Below, piece by piece: positions 1 to 12,600 of a stretch of 64,000 nt of DNA (position 1 is the first letter of the stretch; each line of letters starts with the position of its first letter). A program made the position numbers and the translations under genes. The stretch is from Amyelois transitella. Lineage: Eukaryota > Arthropoda > Insecta > Lepidoptera > Pyralidae. Under the pieces are notes generated by a model. That model searched no databases, had not been told where the DNA came from, and saw only the letters and a program-made list of their open reading frames with translations. The stretch is taken from the NCBI RefSeq assembly GCF_032362555.1, contig NC_083511.1, forward strand, positions 10,540,001 to 10,604,000. Reading direction: 5' to 3'.

Positions 1-227
1 GATTATAGATTTAAGTGATCTGTGGTCGGGTACATAATATTGCTGCATAAAACCTGATTTCTTTCCATTTAGCATAATCGTTTGGTCCACTTGCGCATTG
101 AAATGCATAACGTCCTAGTGTCCAATTCACAAGTTTTAAGAATTCGAAACTAGTATTTTTAAAACTAGGCAATACATCGACGCAAAAAACGACTTATAAA
201 AGGATATGATTAATCAAAATTATATAA

Positions 228-497
228 CGTGCCGTGTGGTTCCCGGCACCAATAAAAGAAAGAATAGGACCACCCCTTCTCTTTCCTACTGATATCGTAA
301 AAGGCGACTAAGGGATAGGCTCATAAATTTGGGATTCTCCTTTCAGGCGATGTGCTAGCAACCTGTCACTATTTGAATCTCAATTCAATCATCAAGCCAA
401 AAAGCTGAACGCGTCTTATCACTATTTTCAAGACTGTTGGCTCTGTCCACCCCGCAAGGGATATCGACATGACTATATATATATATATATATGTATG
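228..497 (+). mobile_element. Family-A SINE-like retroposon, full length, with TA-rich tail
   Basis: This family starts GCCGTGTGGTTCCCGGCACC, passes through AAGGCGACTAAGGGATAGGC and CTAGCAACCTGTCAC, and ends CCCCGCAAGGGATAT…(TATG)n, about 265 bases in all. This copy ends in (TA)10 and lies next to POPDC exon 3. I know no RNA parent for its head. Confidence 0.85.
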
Positions 498-561
498 TAA
501 AATTATACAAAAACCACAACTCTTTAACGACAAAACCAAAATTAAGCATCATCAGATTCAC

Positions 562-664
562 CTGGAAGAATTCATCCGTTGACACGCCGAACCACTCGGG
601 GGAATCCAGAAAATGGTGCGGGAACACTATGTGCAGCGCCCGCTGGTTCTGTGACACCACCAAT
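562..664 (-). CDS. bves: POPDC exon 3: cAMP-binding pocket of Popeye domain
   Basis: Acceptor TGTCTTCCAG, 103 nt, donor GTGAAT. The peptide contains LVVSQNQRALHIVFPHHF and then the signature LDSPEWFGVSTDEFFQ. The DSPE residues are the family's phosphate-binding motif for cAMP. Open phase 0 at the end predicts that the next exon begins with V of FQV. I found no following exon between 1 and 561, so it lies outside the window. Confidence 0.95.
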
Positions 665-3600
665 CTGGAAGACACAATGTTAACGTATAGCCAATGACAT
701 CATAAAGCGGTAAAAGGGATAAGACTTACAGAACTGTTGTGTTCTATACAAGATTGAAAGTTGATGTAAAAAGTGATAGGCTTACAAACTTGGGATTCTT
801 TTTTAGGCGATGGGCTAGCAACCTGTCACTAGTTGAATCTCAATTCTATCGTTAAGCCAAATAGCTGAACGTGGCGATTAAGTCTTTTCAAGACTGTTAG
901 CTCTGTCTACCCCGCAAGGGAGATAGACGTGACCATATGTATGTATGTATGTATGTTGAAGTAAAAAAAATGATCACAATTGAAATCGGATAAGGCTAAA
1001 GGTTCTGCCAACTAGACACAAGTGTCGTTCAAAATAATTATTAAAATAAAGTAATCTGTAGCATTATCGGACTTTTTGGCAAAAGGTCAGAGGTAACAAT
1101 AGTACCTACCCTAAACCTACAAGCTTGCATTAACATACATATAATCACGTCTATATCCCTTGCGGGGTAGACAGAGCCAATAGTCTTGATAAGACTGATA
1201 GGCCACATTGAGCTATTTGGCTTAATGATAGAATTGAGATTCAAATAGTGACAGGTTGCTAGCCCGCCGCCCAAAAGAATAATCCCAAGTGTATAAGCCT
1301 ATCCCTTAGTCGCCTCTTACGACATCCATGGGAACGAGACGGAGTGGTCCTATTCTTTCTTTTAATATTGCCGGGAACCACACGGCATTAAGATAATTAT
1401 AAAAGTGGATGAAGAGCCAGAAGTATGCAGAGATCACACCAAGTGGACGGATGAAGTCTCTGCCCATCACCCGGGAATGAGGTGATGTAGTAACCGTTAA
1501 CATGCAACCCGATACATCATCACCAACGCCCCATAATGATAAAGCAAGCAGAGATAAATAAATAATAAATAAATATATACGGGACAAATTACACAGATTG
1601 AGTTAGCGACGAAGTAAGTTCGAAACTTGTGTTACGAGATACTAACTTAACGATACTATATTTTGTAATAAATACTTATAGTATAGATAAACATGCAAGA
1701 CCCAGGACAAACAGAGAAAGTTCGTTTCTCATCATGCCTTGGCCGGGATTCGAACCCGGGACCTCCGGTGACACAGACGAGTGCACTACCGCTGCGCCAC
1801 AGAGGCCGTTATGGAGGAGAAGAGATGCATTAACGTTTAATATTTGATGGTGCTAAAGCGTCGGTCTCGTGAATAAATGAACAGCAAAAGTTTAATAAAC
1901 AAAGTTTAATAACCCTCGGACGGGCGATAATTAACACGCTGAGAGTAGACATGAGGGCAGGGATGAGTCAGACAGGTCCAGGGTCACAGGTTCCTGACCT
2001 GTTTACACAGCGTGACGGATATTTTAGATCAGAATCTGCGGGTCAATGCTGAAGCAAGCAATATCTGTACTTAAGCCTTTTTGGCCAGAAATTTGGGTAT
2101 AAAGGTACACGTTTTCAGTGGTGGAAAGCAGATTGGTGTGTTTTAAGCTTAGTTCGTGTAGTAAAAACTGCTCATTTTTAGTAAAATTTTAATACATACT
2201 TACATACATATACATATGGTCACGTCTACATCCCTTGCGGTGCAGATAGAGCCAACAGTCTTGAAAATACTGAATGGCCACGTTCAGCTATTTGGCTTAA
2301 TGATAGAATTGAGATTCAAATAGTGGCAGGTTGCTAGCCTATCGCCTAAAAAAGAATCCCAAGTTGTAAGCCTATCCCTTAGTCGCCTTTTACGACATCC
2401 ATGGGAAAGTGATGGAGTGGTTCTATTCTTTTTTGTATTGGTGCCGGGAACCACACGGCACTAAAATTATATGCAATGGGGTTGTGTGCGCTCGTAATTT
2501 GGTTTGTCTTGGAATCTACTCTATAGATCCACAACACACGCTTAGGATACATTACGATATATACATCATGATGATGTTCCTACGGGAATGGGACAACACA
2601 TCCACGGGAACAAAATGGCGTGGTCCTAATATTTCCTCTATTGGTGCCGGGAACCACACGGCAACTGACTAGTAACTTTTTTCAAGTGCCAAAACATTCT
2701 GTAGGTATATCCTGTCATGTAGTCAGCTACTTAACAGGATATACCTACAGAATCTTTTCACAGTTTTATTTAAGAGCAATTAAGATCTAAAAAGCCATTC
2801 CTTCGCTCGTTTCCCGTTGCCACAATTTCCTTGAGCACTGTTCAATCTATCGACGGATATGCATATCCTGTTAAATTCTAAAACAAGAAACCACAAGAAA
2901 AAAATAAACATCCAATGAGTAAAATTATTTGCCAGCATTTTTAACACTTTAAATCATTATCATACATAATTTTCCTGGAAATTGTCTCGGCGGTTCAGCC
3001 CTTCCACCGCCCGAGATTCATATTTTAACGTTACAATGTACTTACGACAAAAGGGAATTGTTTAAAAATGTTTAAGTAATGCTTTAAACTGTTAACTACC
3101 ACTGTCAACTAGTTCGCTGATATTGTGTATCTGTGCACAAAAAATGACACTTACTAAATATTTAAATTATCTATGAATAAATCGTTCTGTTCATTACCGG
3201 TCCATTTTGATTTATTGAAAAAAAAAACATAATCTCACGTAAACAGTTCAGTAATCATATATAAATAATTAGATACTTAGTAAGAGTAGTGAGTATAGTG
3301 AACAAAATGCACAATCCATCAACGTGAACTGATGAAAATTGATTTTTCCTTGACATTATGCTGTTTTGTATGGCTAAATATAATTCCCGAACAACCCCGC
3401 CCGACGTGAAAGGTCGTTCATAACAAAGTTGACGACAAAAGCTCGGGTGAGCTTTGTTGGCGAAATCCGAGCGGATAACTCATTTAAACACCCCATTATA
3501 TAAATGTGTTTTTAGTTATGTGTAATTAAGATCACTTCTTTTAGTTTAAATGGTTAAAAAATAATTGTTAAAAAGTAAAAAAAAAAATTAAAAAAAGATC

Positions 3601-6600
3601 TCTCCGGCGGGGAATCGAACCCCGGTCTCCCGCGTGACAGGCGGGGATACTGACCACTATACTACCGAAGACTTGCGAGTAATGGCGAAATTCATGTTCA
3701 TATACTTGTTGCAAATACAAATTATATTTAGATAAGATAATGATATACATTCCTTATAATGAATGCGCATATTTATAAAGCATTGTTTTACACTCATATG
3801 ACTATATATATTTGATCGTATATTTACTTTTTTATAATAATGGCATTCGGTGAAGGAAAATATGGTGTGGACCTGCACGTTAAGGCTAATAATTAAAAGA
3901 TGTGTCAACATGATCGCAAATGGGATAGGTTCTCCAATGGTAAAGGTTTCAGATATCCCTTTGCAGCCAGCATTGCGTTCATAGGTAGATCCCTATCTCC
4001 TCTTCAGAATGGGACCCAACAGGGACAAAACCACAAGAGGACCATATAACGGGGGAGGAGATAATAAAAGCAAAAATAACAGCATAAAAACCACAATATG
4101 TAAAAAACTGGATGACTGGATAACGTAGACCTCTAATAATGGACTCGTCAATATCGAGTGACGCTTTTTATGCCATCGGCAATGGACGTTTTAAAGGATT
4201 TTTCTCGGAAAAAAACTCAGTTTCGACAAACAATTTCTTGTTCGTTAAATTCTGTTTAAACCTTGTCTGTATCAGTTTACAGTAAGGGATTATTATCGTC
4301 ATTACACCGCTCTTTTACGGCCTTCGAACACTTTGTTTCTGAAATAAGGTTTTCTACATATTCTCTTAAATTCTCTTTAGGTTTAACATACCTATTTCAA
4401 AAGATTTTATTTCTAACAAATGTATCGCTAAACCATTCAGCTAATGGATTTTGAGCCTTATGACTATAGGGTCTGACTATACCATTGGACCCCTTTGGGG
4501 TAGACAGACAGACTTGATATGTGTTTATATATATAACAAGGTATGACGTATTTTAACAAGATCTAGCCTAAGAGTTGTTCTAAAGTTTGTTACTGACATT
4601 TTGTCTAAATTTTTTAGAAGCAAGAGATATAAACACGTAATACTCTGGGTACCCATAACTGTTGTAGTTTTATCCAAATCTGTTCCAATAGGTTTCGCGT
4701 GCAAGGAAAACGAACACGCATAGTACTTGGCATACTCATAAACTTACCACGTATGACTGCATAAAATATAGGCTAACCTGACTAGCATTTTCCAGTCAAG
4801 TTGGCCAACTACAGCAGAATCGGGTGAAACTACTAGTATCGGAATCGTGATAGAGCCCAATGGCTCTACAAATAAGTACACTATCCACGAAGCGGTGTTG
4901 GCGGAGTGCCTGCAAAGTGCACGGTTAAAAACTCGCTTGGTGCAGCGAGGCCGGCTTACACATTCAGATGAATTAGGAGTAGTTGGTCCTCAGAGCGAAA
5001 TGTCCACGTTGAAACGACCGTAACATATCAAGTCATGGGAGCAAAACGTTCGAAATTTAAAAGGACCAAGCAACTATTGTCCTTAAATGCAGTGAATTGA
5101 TTGAATTGAAAAGAAGATCTAGAAAGAGTAGATTGATGCTATAAAGATAAAACGATCGTTAAAGAAAAATATGTCGTAGGTCTACTGGAAGAAATTTCTC
5201 AAGAAATAAGTAAATCACTTAGAATACAAATCACTTAGAATGAAGACAAAATATTCAATAGTTACTTTGAAAATGACTATGCCGTAGCAACGATATATTT
5301 GTTTATTTATATATTTATATACTTACATCAAGGAAAAAGTAAGAATAGGACTAAAACTAAAGAGAAATTGAGTACTGGAAGAAATTTCTTTAGAAATAAG
5401 TGATCTACTTATTTTTTATTTGACTATTGAAAATTTTGTCTTCATTAACTATACTAATTTGATTAGACACAAAGTTCTGGTGAGTCACTCTATAAAAGAA
5501 TAGAATCAATTTTACCCCTCCATATCAATAGCTTCCCATCATGCATCAAAATTATCTACGGGTATAAAGAACCCTTGCGAAGGGTGGATAGCCCAGCTGT
5601 GTTGACTCCGGCCCTCGTAAATATGGCTTTAGCAGTAATTACTCCATGGTACACGGATTTTTACGGTTTGTTGTAAGAGTCGGACAGTTAAAACTTTATG
5701 TCGACTGCGATCGTAAATCAGCATATAACAATTGGAAATGAGGTGATACTGATGCAGGCTTTTATTGAAACGACAACGTTAAAGATAACTACGGACATGA
5801 TGCCATAAAAGTGAAGACGGTTCCAAAGAAAGAAGAGTGTAGGTAAATGGACCCCAGGAAATTGGAAATAAGCAAAAATAAGGGAAAGCTATGAAAACGA
5901 GAATTCAAAGAATGACACAACGTGAAGCTTGTCAGGAAACTAAAGGTAAATGTATGTCTAATATAACTTAAAGGTATGTCCAGCGTAAAAGCTTCCTGTT
6001 AATATCCAAATTTCAATTTCATCATAAAGCCATCCAACTGAATGTGGCCTTTAAGTCTTTTCGAGACTGTTGGCTTCATGTCAACTTGTCTAGACGTGAT
6101 CTGCTTGTTAGTATAGATATTGATGTATAAGGAAAACTTTCTAATTATTTCAGTGTAATCGTGAGTCATTATCGATAAATAACGTGCTAAACATATCTCT
6201 CTGACAAAAATGTCCTTGAATACTAAACTACAATTACAATCAATCATACCAGTATTAACATTTTGTACGAAAAGTCGTAGTATTCCAACAGAATTCACCA
6301 CGTCAACATCTGGGAATACTGAATGACAAATATGTTTCCATCTATCAAGTTCTACATTACATGAGTTTCTACTCAAGCGTACACATCTAGAAATTGGAAA
6401 TTCGGCATCTATTTGGTGGCGAGAAAGGGTACTATTCTTTCAATGAATCAATGTCGCAAAGGTCAGACGCGAGACAAACAGACATAATTATATTATCCCG
6501 TCTTAATACCCTTACAGAATTAGCAGTCTCGAAGGGAGTCAAAGGACGTTCAGCAGAATGGCTTAGTTAAGGAATTGAAACACAAATAGTAATAGCCCAT

Positions 6601-9600
6601 CACCTATATAAAGAACTAGCTGTGCCCGCGACTTCGTCCGCGTGGAATAGTTATTTTGGGCATCATATTTATTTTTGCAAACATCCTCCTTGGCTTTATC
6701 AATTATAGCTGCTAATTGTTATGCGACTTGGCGACGACTTGGCCCACATCATTACCCGCGACGGAACGGAGACCGTATATAGTGAGATGAGAGGCCTTTG
6801 CCCAGTAGTGGGATCTTACAGGCTGATACTTTACTTTACTTTAAAATAGTAATATCTTCTAAGATGTTCACTGAAATTAAGTGATATCAAAGACAGTAAC
6901 GACTATATCTCAAAACCTATTCGTCTGATTTATATACTGTAAATGGCGATTTTAGTCTACATGAAAAGCCGAAAGTAATAAACATATTTATTTGGATAAG
7001 GATTAATACTGAATTAAAGAAAATTGGTTTCAAAATAACTTATGTTTATAATGAAAAATTAATCTTTAAAAATAAACATAAAAGTGGTTATTGTAAGTAA
7101 ACCTTAAGAGATAGATATATGCTCTCGCGGACTTTTTTGTGGCAAAAAATGAGTACTTCACATCTTTAGTACATTGTTTTACTATATCTTTGTTGGTTTG
7201 CGCAGCGTTCGCGTGGAAAGCTCGCAGATGGCCGACTCATTCAACTTTCACCTGCATTGTTGACGTTTCCCGTAGGAAATCCGGGATAAAATGTAGCCTA
7301 TAGCCTTCCTCGATAAATAGACTATCTAACAGTGAAAGAATTATTTAAATCGGTTCAGTAGTTTCTGAGATTAGCGCGTTTAAACAAACAAACAAACAAA
7401 ACAAACTCTTCAGCTTTATAATATTAGTATAGATAGCAAGTGTAAAAATAAGTAAAGAATACTCATGTGTGATTCCCCGACTATCTCCAATTTTGGATCG
7501 CGGTCAAATGGGGATCCGGGTTAGTTCCCACGGGGAAATGGCCGCAGCTGAGATGTAAGTACGAGAGGATGATGAAGAAAAGATTACGGCACTTGACGAA
7601 TACAGCCATTGAAAATACTCCTTTCCGAGATGACAACTAATAAGCTCCACATTTATATTTAAATAGCCTGAATTTTAAAATAGTTAAGGCAACAATAACA
7701 ATACAAATATCCTCTAGGCGAAGGCGACTAAGGGATAGGCTTATAAACTTAGGATTCCTCTTTTAGGCGATGGGCTAGCAACCTGTCACTATTTGAATCT
7801 CGGTTCTATCATTAAGCCAAATAGCTGAACGTGGCCATTCAGTCTTTTCAAGACTGTTGGCTCTGTCTACCCCGCAAGGGATATAGACGTGACCATATGT
7901 ATGTATGTATGTACAAATATCCTCAAAAGTCGGCAATTTACAGCTATCATTAGGAGCCTACGAGCACACTCGTATTATGACGTCATATAATTTATAACTA
8001 CAATAGTCCTTAATTTTACGTCCATAAACACAGGGTTGTTACCCCTATATTCAAGTAATATAAAAAAATTAAATGTCCTCACCACACAAGAGCGAAATTC
8101 TGTAAATTAAAATTGCTTATAGTTATTGGATATTTCTGTTCACAAAGAACTATGACAGAAGTAAATTCTATGTACGACATAAAATAATCGACATTAAAAC
8201 TATTATTATTAAGGCTATACACCTGAAAATCGTTTTAGACTATTCGAGACTGTTGACTCTATTTACCCCGCCTCTTTCTCGGAGGGATAGGCAGATACTA
8301 ACATATTTTCACTTGCCACGATCCCTACACAATTCTTTTGCTTCATCCACATGTATGTATTCATGACAGATATAACCTTCATTGTTGCTGACATATGTAT
8401 AGCCAGCCCTAGAGTGTGGTATCACGAAGAGGCTGCAAAGTTATCCCTAGACAAACCCCAGCTAATGTTCCAGGTAGCTGCCACATAATTACAAATTGTG
8501 ATACTGTAAAAAGTGAGGATAACAGTAGCTATACTTGATTCTTAGCATGAAATTTCACTACAATATCTGTTTAAAATATTACTAATGAAACTATCAACAT
8601 AAAGAACGGACACTCACACTCACAGACAAACGAAATACCGCCGAGAGGTGAAAATACAATCAGAAATGCGTCATGATAAGGGAAAAAGATATTTGAAGTA
8701 TTCAAATCATATCAATCTGCGTGACTAAATCAAATACAATGTAAGTAAGTACAATTGAAATTACTGGGCGCAGAAACCTTAAATTTTGCATCATTATTTG
8801 CAGGACTGCGAGAAATTTTGATTTTTTTAGTACTGGAAGTTCACGAGATTACCATGTTTTAATACCGACATACGTAACTATAAAAGGGGAAGAAGTAACG
8901 AAATGGCTGAATTTGTATGATTTCCGAGTAACTTGTAGTTTAAGACTGCTCAAAGTGCGAATGAGGAAAAATGCGCAATGAGGTCAAGACGACGAAAGAC
9001 GACACTGACCGATTGCAATAGGTTGCATCATCACGACCACTTTTCTTTTCATTCACAAACATCGTTATATTTTATGCAATTTATTGCATTATGTCTGCTC
9101 TTATGTATTTAGTACTCACTTTTCGCAACAACAACGATAACACTGCTTTTTGTGTTTAATACACTATTAATTAAATATATTATGGGCACTTTCTAGACTA
9201 GCATGTCAGTGTTATCAATCATTTTTATTTGCCACCTAATATTTGGAAGAGTAAAAAGCTTAACCATATCTTTACCACGGATGTCATAAAAAGCTACTAA
9301 GGAAAAGTATAATAAAATTGGGATTCTTCTTATAGGCGATGGGCTAGCAGCCTGTGATTATTTGAATCTCAATTCTACCATTAAGCTAAACAGCTGAACG
9401 TGGCCAATCAGTTTTTTTTAATTCTGGTGGCTCTGTCTGCCCCGCAAGGGATATAGACGTTATTATATGAATGTATTTATTTATATATTTATGTACCTAC
9501 ATCAAGGTAAAAAAAAAATAAGAAAATTTAGTATAAGGGCACTAATTATTTCTAGAGGAATTTCTTCCAGTATGCCCACGACAGGAAAATGTATGTAAAA

Positions 9601-12600
9601 AGCAATACATCTAACTATATTAAAAAATTTACAGATCTAAATGGATTTTTCACATCTCTCTATTCTGTCACTTCACCCGAACACTCGAGCCGAAATTTAA
9701 AAGCTGGGATCCGTCCGCACTTGACCCTATTAACAGCTCTGCCGGTGAAATCATACTTATTTATTTTTTGGACATTTTAAATGGATTTACATATAAATAA
9801 ATAAATATATACGGGACAAATTACACTGATTGAGTCAGCCTCGAAGTAAGTTCGAAACTTGTGTTACGAGATAATAACTCAACGATATTTTATTTTATAA
9901 CAAATACTTATATAGATAAAAATCCAAGACCCAGGCCAATCAGAAAAAGTTCTTTTCTCATCATGCCCTGACCGGGATTTGAACCCGGGACCTCCGATGT
10001 CACAGACAAGCGTACTACCGCTGCGCCACAGAGGCCGTCAACATATCATTTTATATAAGTGTTAAGCATCACATCTCGTGAGTGAAGTCGTTGTTCACTC
10101 TTGCCTCAATTTTGCATGCGATCCTATTATTGTCAGGTTGGCTTGAAGAGATCCCACGTGGGGATAAGCCCGCCTTTGTACTGTACTAGTGTTTTATAAT
10201 TGTAATGTACTCCTTTAGTGAACAATAAAGCATTTACTTACTCACTAACTACTGCACGGGGCTTCGCTATCTTAGAAATTTCAAGAAAAACTAAGCCTAA
10301 AACTCTTTATTGGTTATTTCTGCCCGTAGGTCAAATATAAGTCTGGTAGTTTTTGAGTTTGTTCGTTACAGAAAAAATAATATGTACATACATAAAATCA
10401 AAAGCCAGTGATAGACAAACCGAAAAGGATCAACACAATAATTATTAATGCAATTACCGATAACAATTAAATAATCCAACTTACATAAATTAATTTTGAC
10501 TCAGAGCCAACTGTATCATAATAAATGCAATGATCATTTCAGTGCTATGTGGTTCTCGGCACCAATATAAAAAATAATAGGACCACTCTCTTTCCCGTGG
10601 ATGTCGTAAAAGGCGCCTAAGGGATAGGCAATGGGCTAGCTGCCTGTCAATATTTGAATATCAATTCTATCATTAAGGCTAACAGCTGAAAGTGGCCTGT
10701 CAGTCTTTCAAGACTGCCGGCTCTGTCTACCTCGCAAGGGATTAAGACGTGATTATATGAATTAATGATGATTTCAGTTAAAAGGTTTTAATTTTAAGAT
10801 AACCAACAATATTTACACGAAATCCGATATCTCCATCCGTGCAGCAAAACTGACAAGCAAACATTACAGCTGTGAGCAATCTGATTAATTTGTAATTAAA
10901 CTCACGTCAAGCAGAAAAGCAAATTATGATATCATCTACTACTTTAATCTTAGAAATTATTATTACTACAATGAAAGCAGTAATAATGTGGATAAAACTA
11001 ATTTATTTTATAATCTTATTGTTTTCATGTGTATTCGCTATTCTCACTTCGAAGAAACAAAAGGATTACCTAATTAAATTCGTGAATACGCGAAACTGAA
11101 TGAAGTCATCGCACCATCATTATAAAGCATTAAATTTAATAACCAGATGGGGTTCTCAGAATCATTATAATATTGTCGGTCAGTTAAACGAGTTAATCAG
11201 TTGGAAATAAGAACAGAATAGCAACATGAAAGAAAATTCTAAAGGTCCTACTCCCGAACTCGTGATTAAGAGGATTTGATCACTAATTTTATTAGGAACA
11301 AACATTCATACATAAAATCATAGCAAATTTTCCGGTTAGTTGCATTATTTAATAATCAGATGTGGTTCCGGTTTTCTGAATCATCATGTTGTTGGTCAGA
11401 TAATGAGTTGATTAGGTATTGAGTGATATATCACCTACTTTTGCAGATCGCTTGAAATTGAACTTTTGAATGTACTCCAGATGCTACCCAGGGCGGTATA
11501 TTATCATTATTTCATAATATATAAGTAGTAATATTTATTAAGGTTACCTATACGGTATTAATAAGACGATATACGCGATTAATGAATGTTATTAATGATA
11601 TAGGTATGAGAGTGATGAATGTGGATGAAGCGAAAGAAGTGTGTAGGGATGGTGGCAAGTGGAAAGATGTGGTCTCTGCCTAACCCTCCGGAAAAAAGGT
11701 GTGGTTTATGTATGAATATACGCGATTTAAACGGTTATTACTACGAGTACTGCGAGTAATATAATATGAGTTAGTGTTCAAATACATTCACTTATCAGAT
11801 TAAATTTCGTGTCATAAACTAAACGGAAGAACCTGCCCGTGCCTGATTTAGAATCTAAACGGTCTAAGATGCGTGGAATATCACTCAAATTCTGAGGGGA
11901 ATATTCAAGATCTACACATCATACGCACGATTTTGGTCGATTTACTGCATATTGGCTTCGTAACTCAATACTCAAACTGAATATCAAATTTGGTCCACAT
12001 TATGAACTCTCTAAAAACTACGATAAGGTAAAAAATCTAGGAATATTCTTTTTATTTAAATTAAAGGTTAAAGCAGGAGATGTTAGCAATCAATTCAGAA
12101 CTTCATAAGAAGAAGAAAGACAATAAGGTCAGAATGGAAACCTCACTTAAAAGACTCACCTATGTAACCAAAAATTTATAAAGACTTTCTTGCCAGATAA
12201 CACCAGAAAGAGCCAACTTTGATTGGTCACTTTTGCGCGTACAGCGTAAGATATGGGTGAAAAAGAAATTTCAAAATGTTTTGTTCGTCATGAAAAAATG
12301 TCCGAATAAACCACAAAAAACTATTGAAACTAGTAAGGAAGAGACTTACTTGCCCGACAGCACCAGAGACAAACTATCCACTTTGGTGACTTTCTCGTGC
12401 GCGTATAACTCGTGGCACTTGAGGTGGCGAATGTTCCTCATGCACATGAGCACTCTTCGGAACTGCCGTCTGGACACCCGAAGGGGTTTGAATAACGCCA
12501 CGTACACCTGAGGACAAAGATGATACTAATATAGTAGAAGTATTAATATAGAGTAAACATTTTCGTTTATAAAAATTCTACTGGATTGATTTCAGCAGAA

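Noticed and set aside
1735-1807. Possible tRNA gene (A and B box, GGTTCGAATCC)
   Set aside because: The anticodon arm does not pair, a SINE body follows, and four more copies with the same head are in the window. It is a tRNA-derived SINE, not a tRNA gene.
5999-6376. 125-codon minus-strand ORF, longest in POPDC intron 2
   Set aside because: No family resemblance, its last residues come from repeat sequence (HIQLDGF from a SINE-like piece), and no splice or promoter context is evident. Kept only as a note.
12233-12511. 92-codon plus-strand ORF
   Set aside because: It is antisense to the Popeye exon and its decayed copy; the minus-strand reading is the conserved one.
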